Source: Oscillospiraceae bacterium (lineage in GTDB: Bacteria > Bacillota > Clostridia > Oscillospirales > Oscillospiraceae). Taken from it: a DNA stretch of 27,761 nt. The DNA is taken from NCBI GenBank assembly GCA_031266955.1, contig JAISAA010000234.1, forward strand, positions 1-27,761, in the 5' to 3' direction. A program made the position numbers and the translations under genes. This document shows, piece after piece, positions 16,901 to 23,721 of the stretch. The notes under the pieces are model-generated. The model was given only the letters and a program-made list of their open reading frames with translations. It searched no databases and was not told where the DNA came from. How positions within the stretch are numbered: the first letter of the stretch is position 1; each line of letters starts with the position of its first letter.

Positions 16901-19900
16901 GCTCCCGTGGACGCGCCTCCTCCGCCCGAGGCCGCAGCCGCGTTCTCCGTATCGTAGACGTAGCTGTGGAAGTCCGGCGCCACCTTTGGCGCTTCGCACA
17001 TCCCGGAGTTCAGCACATACGCCACGTCAAGACCTATGGGCTTGCCATACTGCTGGCCCGCGCCGTAGCGCGTGCGGTATTCGGCATACGCTTTCGCCTT
17101 ATACGGATACACCGACACGGAGTCGCTGCTGCCGCCCGTCGTGTATTCAACGGTGTACGCGAACACATATCTGTACCCGCGCCCCATTCCGCTTGAGAGA
17201 GTACCCGCCGGACCCGTCGGATCCCCGGCGTAATAGACCATCATTCCGTTGTGGCGCACGGGCCCTACGCCGTTTGCGGAGGTATCGACCAAATCAGTGG
17301 TATTACCGTCGTCTCCGTCTTTTTGCGTCTCCGTTTTGCTTCCGTTGAAGATTATCGCCACGCCGGGAGCCGCGGCGCTGGAATTGTCGAACGGCTGCGT
17401 CATCTGCATAATAATGTTCGCGCCGCTCTTGCTTGCCTGAGCGGGATCTTCCGTATCCATATCCAGCGGGTCTTTTCTGTTGCTGACGATCGTGTTATAA
17501 AAGTCCCTGTACTCCATCGCGTAATACGTGATGCGGCGGCCCAGGCGCTGCTCGTTGTCGTAATTCGCCTGCAGGGTATAGCCTATGATCGTGTCGTCCG
17601 GCAGATTTCGATCCACGATCACGCCCGCGGCGCTTAAATCGCCGACTGATACGCCGTAAAGACTCGCGTTCTTTTTCAAGATCGGCGTCGCGGTCACGCC
17701 GCCCTGTGCGCCCTGCACGAGGTCGGGCGGCATCGGCGTCGCCTGGATCGGGTTTGTCTGATTTTCCATCGTGAACGTGTTCACATAGCCGAGATTCATG
17801 TTGTACGTCTGATCCGTGACGCCGCTGACGGCAAGGGTATAGTCGGTGGCGGCGTTCAGCGACGGGTTGCCGAAGTCCTGCTCCGTTATTGTATAGCCGG
17901 CGTCGCTGTAGAGCTTATCGATTATGCTATTGGAGCCTTGGTTGTCTGTTTGATCGTATGTCCTGCTGGCGATGAGGCGCTTGCCCGCGCCCGTGCCGCT
18001 GTACAGGTCTACGGTCACGCTGCCCTGTTGAAGCTGGGTTTCCGCGTAATCCTCCGTCTGTTGGTCGGCGGCCACAGGGGCGAGCTTCAGGTTGCTTGCG
18101 ATGGAGCTTTGCGCCCCCATATCGTTGGCCCAGTTCGCCTGAACAACGGCGGCGTCAGTTGAGCGGAAGCTGACGGAGCCTATTGTGCGCAGTACGGAAC
18201 CGGTGTCGTCTCCAAGGTTTAGCCAGCCGCGCACCGTTATCGTATACTTCGTGTTTTTGTAAAGGTTTTTGAGAGAGAGGTTTATCGTCAGGTCGTTCGC
18301 AGACCCCGAGACGGGTACCGCTTCCGCCGTCCATCGGCCGCCCGGGTTGACAGTGTCTGCACCGGGATTTTGGAATATTGTGTTTATAGCAGTCATCGAA
18401 GGCGTTTCATCATATGCCACCCCATCGCCGTAAATCTCGAGCGAGAGCTGATTCGTCGGGGATAGCGTTATTCCGGAACTGGCGTCTAAATCTATTGTGA
18501 TCGTGCCCGCCATATAGTTATATCCCGTTCCTGTCGCGCCGCCGGTGCTGCTGCCGTCAACAGTCAACGTCAGCTTGGGCATCGAGTCGCCCTTCGCGAT
18601 GACGGGATCGCTCGTGCCGAGCTGTGTTGTGAGCGTTTTTTCGTTGTCGTAATATTTCATCGTCACGCCGAACGTGTAGCTCGTTCCCTGCGTCAAGCCG
18701 TTTGGACCGAGGAAAAAGCTGACGGGGCCGGAGGCGTTTGCCGCGACGGTGCGCTCCGCGACGGCTTTGTTTCCCTCGTACACGGTGTAGACATACTCCG
18801 TCACAGCCGCGTGCGTGTCCTTTACGTCGGGACGGGTCACCTCGAACGCACCCGTGACGCGGTTGTAGTTGACTGAGGGAATTTGCCCCGTGAGCGTTTT
18901 TTCGGGCGGCAGCTTCAGCGTCATCAGGTCAAGCTGCTGATTTGTCAGCGTCTTCACCGGCCCCGTATCTACTATTACCCGCGCTATGTAGTGTGTGTTG
19001 GCCTCCAGCTCCGGAAACAGTAACGGCGCCGCATATATGTCGCTGGGACTTGTGCCCGCTATAGGCTGGTCGCCTTTTTTAGTATAGGTTATGCTTCCGT
19101 TGCCTGTATAATCTATTGTGAACATGGCGGTATAGTCGGCTGTGGCGGCTTGTGAATACACGGCGTTCTGAGCGGGCGTCAGCAGCGCGACCGTTACGGT
19201 CTTTACGACGCTCTGATACTCCGCGCCGATACTCGCGAGCACCGTCAGCGACGCCGTCGTAGGATCGCCGGAGCTTTGCCCCGCTTCAAGCTTCGATTCC
19301 TCTTTTGACAAAAACGCGCCCGTGGAGTCCGTATAAAACGCGCGGTTGATAAACTCGCGCTGGAATATGGTGTCGTTCGCCATATAGTACGCCTTGACGG
19401 AGAGGACGTAGCGCGTGTCCGGCGCGAGATTTTCTGTAGGATTGAGCGCGAAGTAGTAAACGTCCTGCTGACCCTCGCCGAACGCTTTGGCGAAGTTTCC
19501 GCCGCCGATGCCGGTATCCGTCGTATCCCCCGAAATTTCGCTGGTGTCATAGGTGTCGTATGTCTGAAAGCAGTAATACACCTCGCCGGTCGCCGCGTCC
19601 GTGACGGTCACGTGCGCGGCGTAATCTGTTTCCAGTTTTGACGTATCTACGCTTTCAATAAGCTTTGCAAGAAAATCTATGGTCTCTTCGTCAACGAATA
19701 TCCCGCCCGTAAGGGTCGTCGCGGTGACGTTCCATTCCGTGATCGACATATACGGCAGCGCGCTGTTTGTGGAGCCCTCCGCCACCGCGTCTCCGCCCCT
19801 TCTTCCGCCCTGGCCGAACGCGCCGGTATCGCCGTCGCCGCCACCCTCGCCGGAACCGCCGTCGCCGCCCTGCGTGCCACGGTCACCCGCTCTGCCGGCT

Positions 19901-20898
19901 CCGCCGGAGCCGCCGGTCGGGCCGGCTCCGCCCTTGTCGCCGCTTTTTCCGTTTTCGCCGAGCTCGCCGCTCTCTCCCGCTTCTCCGAGCTCGCCCTCCG
20001 TTCCGGCGACGCCGAGCTCTCCGGCTTCGCCTACTTCTCCCTTTTCTCCGGCCTCGCCGAGCTCGCCGGCTTCGCCCGCCTGCCCGGCTTCGCCGGATTC
20101 TCCGCCCTCGCCGTTCTGGCCGTTTATCGCCTCGATGTTCAGCTCGGGGACTATCTGCCGCCGCAGCTCCGCTTTGGTGAGGACGATGGCGTCGTCCGCG
20201 CTTACGGCGAGCTTCGTCACCGATATCTTGTGCGCCCCGCCGTCAACGATTTGCGTCATGGGGTATACGCGCACGCCGCCGGACGTTTCTATGTACGTCT
20301 CGTTTGATATCGTGGTCCAGAGGTTTTCCGTCGTCAGAAGCTGGGCTATGCCGTCGTCCGTGACGCTTACCTTTACGTAGCCCTCCGCCGCGCGCTCGTC
20401 CGTGTCGGAGAAGTGGACGGTGAGCGATTGCGACTGGATAAGATATTTGCCGTCGGACAGCTTCCAGAGGTTTTCCCCGAAGCTCACTGCGCCGCTTGAC
20501 GTCTGCGCCGTGTATGACGAGCCGGCGGCCGTTATCGGCAGCCCGGCTGATATGTAATAGTTGTTTATGAAGTTGTCGGACATATCGTCAAAGTCGAGCA
20601 GGACGCCGCCCGACAGCGCCATAACGCCGCCGTCGTCGAGATGGACGAAGCTGTCCTGCGGGACCGTCACGCGCCCGCCGTCCGCCGACGTGAACGCGAC
20701 GCTGCCTAACCGCGACACCTGATACGGGTCACCCGTGGCGAACGCCAGCCGCTTCACCTCCGTACCATCCCCTTGCAGGACGTAGCCGGAGCTCTCGAAG
20801 TGAGATTTTTCGGCCTGAGTCCTCAGCACCCCGAGCCCCACGAGCCCCACCGCCGCCGACAGCGCGACGGACACAATTGCGAGCAGTATTTTTTTCAT
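13969..20898 (-). CDS. Giant surface protein with collagen-like stalk and Fn3-type repeats (P1)
   Basis: 2309 aa; first gene of the operon. Start ATG with GGGAGGC ten bases upstream. Residues 1-25 are a signal peptide or uncleaved anchor. Residues 26-258 form a beta-rich head containing VPQDSFVHLDD (79-89) and an internal echo (ENLWKLSDGKYLI at 142-154, ENLWTTISNETYI at 191-203). Residues 260-369 are Gly-X-Y triplets rich in Glu, Ala and Leu (GEAGELGEAGEKGE type) with almost no proline. Residues 380-2309 are a long series of beta modules with Fn3-type signatures such as NLAPDTRYVLSVKA, NLYKNTKYTITVRG and LKPGVAYTLKITA. There is no LPXTG or C-terminal membrane helix, so attachment would be through the N-terminus or a partner. 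Likely a long extracellular filament or adhesin; the exact role is unknown. Confidence 0.92.
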   Translation of the reverse strand: MKKILLAIVSVALSAAVGLVGLGVLRTQAEKSHFESSGYVLQGDGTEVKRLAFATGDPYQVSRLGSVAFTSADGGRVTVPQDSFVHLDDGGVMALSGGVLLDFDDMSDNFINNYYISAGLPITAAGSSYTAQTSSGAVSFGENLWKLSDGKYLIQSQSLTVHFSDTDERAAEGYVKVSVTDDGIAQLLTTENLWTTISNETYIETSGGVRVYPMTQIVDGGAHKISVTKLAVSADDAIVLTKAELRRQIVPELNIEAINGQNGEGGESGEAGQAGEAGELGEAGEKGEVGEAGELGVAGTEGELGEAGESGELGENGKSGDKGGAGPTGGSGGAGRAGDRGTQGGDGGSGEGGGDGDTGAFGQGGRRGGDAVAEGSTNSALPYMSITEWNVTATTLTGGIFVDEETIDFLAKLIESVDTSKLETDYAAHVTVTDAATGEVYYCFQTYDTYDTSEISGDTTDTGIGGGNFAKAFGEGQQDVYYFALNPTENLAPDTRYVLSVKAYYMANDTIFQREFINRAFYTDSTGAFLSKEESKLEAGQSSGDPTTASLTVLASIGAEYQSVVKTVTVALLTPAQNAVYSQAATADYTAMFTIDYTGNGSITYTKKGDQPIAGTSPSDIYAAPLLFPELEANTHYIARVIVDTGPVKTLTNQQLDLMTLKLPPEKTLTGQIPSVNYNRVTGAFEVTRPDVKDTHAAVTEYVYTVYEGNKAVAERTVAANASGPVSFFLGPNGLTQGTSYTFGVTMKYYDNEKTLTTQLGTSDPVIAKGDSMPKLTLTVDGSSTGGATGTGYNYMAGTITIDLDASSGITLSPTNQLSLEIYGDGVAYDETPSMTAINTIFQNPGADTVNPGGRWTAEAVPVSGSANDLTINLSLKNLYKNTKYTITVRGWLNLGDDTGSVLRTIGSVSFRSTDAAVVQANWANDMGAQSSIASNLKLAPVAADQQTEDYAETQLQQGSVTVDLYSGTGAGKRLIASRTYDQTDNQGSNSIIDKLYSDAGYTITEQDFGNPSLNAATDYTLAVSGVTDQTYNMNLGYVNTFTMENQTNPIQATPMPPDLVQGAQGGVTATPILKKNASLYGVSVGDLSAAGVIVDRNLPDDTIIGYTLQANYDNEQRLGRRITYYAMEYRDFYNTIVSNRKDPLDMDTEDPAQASKSGANIIMQMTQPFDNSSAAAPGVAIIFNGSKTETQKDGDDGNTTDLVDTSANGVGPVRHNGMMVYYAGDPTGPAGTLSSGMGRGYRYVFAYTVEYTTGGSSDSVSVYPYKAKAYAEYRTRYGAGQQYGKPIGLDVAYVLNSGMCEAPKVAPDFHSYVYDTENAAAASGGGGASTGALLIDFKYRDFDGAIVAAPGSTQTQIIYKTVNNGTSSIPIYDQAGTNPAPVTESGSTGWFRVRIPYEGVTQDALALLEPYVTVNDYAVDYTDIMNTLKAGTAYADEDTKFYLCRVPLDYAWGDYFSQTGNDKVVYLTQMGYLDRNYILYKLTPTNTGAYDAAQILGERAFELKLTYTLWDDQSNAADSSNVTKVIHAPVTWGLSGVYEAKVTTGALGSEFLSTGKSFHVTAELLYDGGTQGWKAADDVNTVFGLQNVNRNDELGFFSYYNNVSGTSVYPSGGAMTRSNAFTTEQLRATVADTYKNPATGVLNDRKEYLATKYLTEQNLGRYLYPARLGVDTGGSNVADSLTNQYTVPKYAATYELTFDSASQYGTDTSGKTGKGEVTTMTPTIKLLGVPSFTSAQYSIQINDYEVNGYTQATPDNSNAYKVGARIYQNLADAQLFATNYTEELFMILKEKSTGVGAPKTKGDYDGSLSDGTQWTVADGLFGSSSGLSDDTTYYIMFYMNIGGNPVPLIDALTAEKAIYTVTTGTEVKFSSALGVTYYDNEYFDKYLQLIFNMSRYFGVTLKYDIYDEKGTAEVLSHDAMLADKILIAPTTLTDRNLLKIDLTPSTKREKLKPGVAYTLKITATEGNSPAGSAEFKFMIDPAGNNGAHIYVASATADTIRFQVTITDPQYSFMGQISSTGTQTKAGALYAVRFAYKDKTDGKLKRLYTVYDDDIFSGEVPKQPFELSDATIITDNRNPTVNGVTVKDDTEYFLYVFAVPDMDHNGLSDTGVDGTEVNRKEWEDFFTSEEDYIGKYDNGNNKDSDESCGAQFLTLIDSFWSDSAEDEAMASVCSGFKVAEKQQKTTDSNGIIVNKTLAAIDRVSSLRLRLVLAESFGILDGSNDQTFKRIDWSVSGTTNSQKSVNFSGTSLSRETDEMFKPETDGAGYDVYNYTIPQDVPAGVYTITIQLRQNENDVTPYETLSLVSRG
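19792..20121 (-). repeat. Coding Gly-X-Y (collagen-like) array of P1
   Basis: Residues 260-369 of P1 have glycine at nearly every third position. The first two thirds are dominated by GEx and GEA triplets, the last third by GGx. Proline is almost absent, unlike most bacterial collagens. Confidence 0.9.
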
Positions 20899-20935
20899 AA
20901 CGATTTTTGCCTCCCGAATGAAGTTGCGGTTTATA

Positions 20936-20955
20936 CGCGAGCAGGCCTGCTCGCG
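20936..20955. promoter_or_regulatory. Perfect 20-bp palindrome in the P1 leader
   Basis: CGCGAGCAGGCCTGCTCGCG is its own reverse complement. It lies 38 bases upstream of the P1 start and would be in the mRNA leader or a protein-binding site. No T-run follows on the minus strand, so it is not a typical terminator. Confidence 0.6.
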
Positions 20956-20971
20956 CGCGCGGATTAAGATT

Positions 20972-21002
20972 AAATTACTCTTGCGGACGCCGGCGGATAC
21001 AA
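20972..21002 (-). promoter_or_regulatory. Weak candidate promoter of the ATPase/surface operon
   Basis: On the minus strand a TTGTAT hexamer (21002-20997) lies 19 bases before TAATTT (20977-20972), about 75 bases upstream of the P1 start. Both boxes deviate from consensus and the spacing is long. The -35 box falls inside dyad 1, so a regulator bound there would cover it. Confidence 0.3.
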
Positions 21003-21020
21003 AAGTACACTTTTTTATCC
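20995..21020. promoter_or_regulatory. Dyad 1, operator-like 26-bp inverted repeat
   Basis: Half-sites GGATACAAAAGT and ACTTTTTTATCC form an imperfect palindrome. It ends eight bases before the -35 box of the plus-strand promoter at 21029 and overlaps the weak minus-strand -35, so it could control both directions. A second copy lies at 21184-21209. Confidence 0.6.
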
Positions 21021-21028
21021 GGAACGTG

Positions 21029-21057
21029 TTGACAGCCGAGGTTTTACTTGGTATAAT
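21029..21057 (+). promoter_or_regulatory. Consensus sigma-A promoter, plus strand
   Basis: TTGACA (21029-21034), 17-base spacer, TATAAT (21052-21057): a full consensus match. No clear gene follows within 400 bp, so the transcript could be a leader, a small RNA, or a relic of a lost gene such as a regulator. Confidence 0.75.
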
Positions 21058-21183
21058 TTTTTGTCCCTCACTGTCTTAATGCTGGCGCGCCTTGTTTTTT
21101 TGGCGCCGGCGGCGTTTTGCGGTCGTGGGAAACCGCCGGTATACGCTTCCGGGATTTCCTCCGGAAAAAGGCTGTATTTCCCC

Positions 21184-21209
21184 GGATACAAAAGCGTACT
21201 TTAGTATCC
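21184..21209. promoter_or_regulatory. Dyad 2, second copy of the operator-like repeat
   Basis: Half-sites GGATACAAAAGC and ACTTTAGTATCC; the outer six bases GGATAC/GTATCC are perfectly paired. It shares the GGATACAAAAG and ACTTT core with dyad 1. It sits about 125 bp downstream of the plus-strand -10 box at 21052. Confidence 0.55.
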
Positions 21210-21401
21210 GTTCTTTAGCTGTTTTTTCATATCTTGAAAGTTCGTAATACAAAAAATCGCGTCCCGCGTTTCTTGAAAAATCCCCGTGCCGCAACGCAAA
21301 TCCTCGGCGTATGGATCGGCGGGCGGGCGCAGGCGGAGGCGTTCGATTCCCCGCGAAAATTGCAGAAATACCGCGAACTGAATGATTCGCGAAAAAATTT
21401 G

Positions 21402-21430
21402 TTGATACTCCCGCGCGCCCGCTGTATAAT
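21402..21430 (+). promoter_or_regulatory. Strong sigma-A promoter upstream of the Rpn remnant
   Basis: TTGATA (21402-21407), 17-base spacer, TATAAT (21425-21430). The broken Rpn-like frame starts 28 bases after the -10 box, with AAAGGCGG as its ribosome site. Confidence 0.75.
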
Positions 21431-21457
21431 AGCCGTAAGAGAAAGGCGGTGAGCGCA

Positions 21458-21739
21458 ATGCCCGAAGATATTGAAGATATTATAGTCCCCGAAATATTGC
21501 CGCCCGCATACGACGGGCGGACGTATGATTTAACGCACGGGCGGACACATAGGTCCGCCCCTACAGGGTGTTGCGCCGTAGGGGCGCGATTTATCGCGCC
21601 CGGATCGTAAGGTGCGCGCTGCGAGCGGAACAGGGCGCTTGCGGTGGCGGGGAATCTGCTTTTGATGGGACTCTCAGCGGGAGACGTCGCAAAAGCCACC
21701 GGGCTGTCCGCCGCCGAGATAGAGGCGTTGCGGCAGTGA
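21458..21739 (+). pseudogene. Remnant of an Rpn-family nuclease/transposase gene
   Basis: A frame opening MPEDIEDIIVPEILPPAYDG at 21458 is stopped by TAA at 21608-21610. The same frame resumes directly as GARCERNRALAVAGNLLLMG and continues with LSAGDVAKATGLSAAEIEAL, ending at TGA 21737-21739. That tail is typical of the C-terminus of Rpn (recombination-promoting PD-(D/E)XK nuclease) proteins, which end in a 'GLSxEEIAxxTGLSxEEIxxL' helix pair. The nuclease core (about 200 residues) is missing, and a double-hairpin repeat sits where it should be. Promoter and ribosome site are still intact. It is read here as a decayed gene; a short functional peptide is less likely. Confidence 0.6.
21538..21602. 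repeat. Double-hairpin intergenic repeat (MITE/REP-like)
   Basis: Stem 1 is GGGCGGAC (21539-21546) with GTCCGCCC (21553-21560). Stem 2 is GGGCGCGAT (21582-21590) with ATCGCGCCC (21593-21601). Between them GCCCCTAC and GTAGGGGC are also inverted. Repeats with a CCCCTAC/GTAGGGG centre and variable GC-rich stems are, to my knowledge, frequent in clostridial genomes. Confidence 0.65.
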
Positions 21740-21783
21740 CGTCGCGAGAACCATAAATAAAGTTATTCTTAATCACCCTTTAA

Positions 21784-21812
21784 TTGACTTTTTAATTTAA
21801 TTGCTGTAAAAT
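21784..21812 (+). promoter_or_regulatory. Promoter of the XpaC-TelA-LemA gene set
   Basis: TTGACT (21784-21789), 17-base spacer, TAAAAT (21807-21812), in a short AT-rich stretch that stands out from the GC-rich surroundings. It lies 33 bases upstream of the XpaC-like start. Confidence 0.7.
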
Positions 21813-21844
21813 GCCTTCAATACAACACAAGGCGGGTGACGACA

Positions 21845-22501
21845 ATGCGCGAAATCAAGCGCCCCTCGGCGGTTCCGTACTACGGCGCGGCGGCCGGCTG
21901 GCTTATCTACGCCCTGCTGTTCCCGATGTACAGGCCTTCGGATTACCTGCGCTTTCTCGCGGCGGGCTTTATCGCGTTCCTCATTCTCCGGCTCATTTAT
22001 CGCGGGACCATTGAGCGCGTGAAGCTGCCGGTCGAAACCGGGGATCCGGACGTGGACGCGCTTTTGCGCGAGGGCGAAGCGGCCTCCGCCGAGATGGAAA
22101 GCCTGCGAAGCCGCGTCAGGGACGCAGCTATCAAAGCGAAGCTCGGAGCGCTGATCTCCGTTATCGGCAAGATTTTCGCGGACGTTTCGGAGGATGCCGG
22201 CGATTACCGTCAGGTGCGCCGCTTCGCGGATTTTTATCTTCCGACGATATTGAAGCTGCTGCGCGCGTATGAGCGCTTTGAGGCCTCCGGCGGCGCCGGA
22301 GAAACCGTCGTCGGGACCTTGGCCCGAATATCGGGCGCGCTGGACTCCATCCTCGCAAGCTGCGAAAAGCAGTACGACGCGCTGTTCCGCAATCAGGCGT
22401 TGGATATTGAGACGGACGTCATCGTGTTAGAGCAGCTTTTGAAAAAAGACGGCCTCACGGACGGCGGGCTTGAGGTCTCGCGCGAGTCCGCCGGGGCCTG
22501 A
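21845..22501 (+). CDS. XpaC-like membrane protein
   Basis: 218 aa from the ATG at 21845, which has AAGGCGG nine bases upstream. A GTG nine bases earlier is also in frame but lies directly against that ribosome site, so I prefer the ATG. Two N-terminal membrane helices (about 11-27 and 34-51) are followed by a soluble, mostly helical domain (60-218). The layout and the gene directly downstream fit the XpaC family (named for hydrolysis of a chromogenic phosphate; true function unclear), which is usually encoded next to TelA-type proteins in Bacillota. The call depends strongly on that neighbour. No catalytic residues can be named. Confidence 0.7.
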   Translation: MREIKRPSAVPYYGAAAGWLIYALLFPMYRPSDYLRFLAAGFIAFLILRLIYRGTIERVKLPVETGDPDVDALLREGEAASAEMESLRSRVRDAAIKAKLGALISVIGKIFADVSEDAGDYRQVRRFADFYLPTILKLLRAYERFEASGGAGETVVGTLARISGALDSILASCEKQYDALFRNQALDIETDVIVLEQLLKKDGLTDGGLEVSRESAGA

Positions 22502-22545
22502 AAGATAAACCGAAAACCGAACAAATAAAAGGAGTAATGTAAAAA

Positions 22546-23721
22546 ATGGCGGAAAACACTGCTTACACACCCACGCTGACACTGAGTCCGGACGCGGCGC
22601 TCGCGGCGGCACAGCCGGAGACGGAGAAGCTCGAACTCGCGGCTTCTGTCGGAGAGACGCCGGTCGCGGCGTCCGCGACAAAGTTAGACATTTCACAGCT
22701 CACGGAGGCCGAGCGGCGTCAGGTGCTCGATTTTTCACAAAAGATCGACATCACGGATACGAACGCGATCCTGACCTACGGCGCGGCGGGCCAGCGCAAC
22801 ATCTCGGAATTCTCGGAAAGCACGCTGAGGTCCGTGCGCACGAAGGATATGGGCGAGGTCGGCGATATGCTCTCCAGCCTCGTCGTGCAGCTAAAGGGCT
22901 TCGACTACGGCGAGGAAGAGAAAAAAGGCATTTTCGGCCTCAAGAAAAAAGTGCAAAACCGCATCGCGACTATCAAGGCGGAGTACGACAAGGCCGAGGT
23001 GAACGTCGATAAGATCGCCGCCGCGCTCGAGCAGCATCAGGTGACGCTCCTGAAGGACGCCGCCATGCTCGATAAGATGTACGATATAAATCAGGATTAT
23101 TTCAAAGAGCTCACAATGTACATCCTCGCCGGCAAGCAAAAGCTTGAGGAGTGCCGGAACGTCGCTCTCCCGGAGCTTCAGGAAAAAGCGCGCGCGTCAG
23201 GGCTGCCCGAGGACGCGCAAAAAGTCAACGACTATATGAATATGATAAACCGCTTCGAGAAGAAGCTGTACGACCTCGAGCTGACGCGTATGATCTCAAT
23301 ACAAATGGCGCCGCAAATCAGGCTCATCCAGAATAACGACAGCCTTATGGTCGAAAAGATACAAACGTCGATCGTAAACACCATCCCGCTCTGGAAGTCC
23401 CAGATGGTCCTCGCCCTCGGTATGCACCACGCGCAGCAGGCGATGAACGCGCAGCGCGAGGTGGCGAATATGACGAACGAGCTGCTGCGCAAGAACGCCG
23501 AAGCGCTTAAAATGGGCACGATTGAAATCGCCAAGGAGTCCGAGCGCGGCATTGCGGACATCGAAACGCTCGTCGCGACGAACCAAAGCCTGATCGAAAC
23601 GCTTGAAGAAGTCCGCACGATCCAAATCGAGGGCGCGGAAAAGCGCCGCGCCGCCGAAGCCGAGCTCGGCAGGATAGAGGGCGAATTAAAGCAGAAGCTC
23701 CTCTCCCTCAAAAGCCGATGA
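22546..23721 (+). CDS. TelA-like toxic anion resistance family protein
   Basis: 391 aa, a normal length for this family. Start ATG with AAAGGAGT about 11 bases upstream. The protein is soluble, highly helical and charged after a short variable N-terminus (1-45). Segments typical of the family include the 'AVLTYGAxAQxxISxFSxxxL'-like stretch (ILTYGAAGQRNISEFSES, about 79-96) and 'ISIQMAPQIRLIQNNDSLMV' (about 247-266), followed by 'TIPLWKSQMVLALG' (about 276-289). TelA homologues were first linked to tellurite resistance and are more widely associated with envelope or antimicrobial stress; the mechanism is not settled. Its stop overlaps the next start by 4 bp. Confidence 0.9.
   Translation: MAENTAYTPTLTLSPDAALAAAQPETEKLELAASVGETPVAASATKLDISQLTEAERRQVLDFSQKIDITDTNAILTYGAAGQRNISEFSESTLRSVRTKDMGEVGDMLSSLVVQLKGFDYGEEEKKGIFGLKKKVQNRIATIKAEYDKAEVNVDKIAAALEQHQVTLLKDAAMLDKMYDINQDYFKELTMYILAGKQKLEECRNVALPELQEKARASGLPEDAQKVNDYMNMINRFEKKLYDLELTRMISIQMAPQIRLIQNNDSLMVEKIQTSIVNTIPLWKSQMVLALGMHHAQQAMNAQREVANMTNELLRKNAEALKMGTIEIAKESERGIADIETLVATNQSLIETLEEVRTIQIEGAEKRRAAEAELGRIEGELKQKLLSLKSR

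Larger units (their letters stand above)
20899..21457. other. Intergenic control region between the ATPase operon and plus-strand genes
   Basis: No convincing gene in 559 bp. It contains the P1 ribosome binding site, a perfect palindrome (20936-20955), two dyads (20995-21020, 21184-21209) and two strong plus-strand promoters (21029-21057, 21402-21430). A small hairpin TTCCGG/CCGGAA lies at about 21147-21166. The segment 21060-21400 has no recognisable product on either strand. Confidence 0.7.

Noticed and set aside
19679..20380. Plus-strand Pro/Ser-rich frame
   Set aside because: Antisense of the collagen-like array of P1.
21201..21458. Minus-strand 85-codon frame ending MKKQLKNGY
   Set aside because: Overlaps the strong plus-strand promoter, no plausible ribosome site and no recognisable domain.
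21076..21699. Minus-strand frame in the intergenic region, ending in a stretch vaguely like a TetR N-terminus (KTAKERILKYAF)
   Set aside because: The similarity is about a dozen residues and at the wrong place in the protein; the frame runs through the hairpin repeat and promoters.
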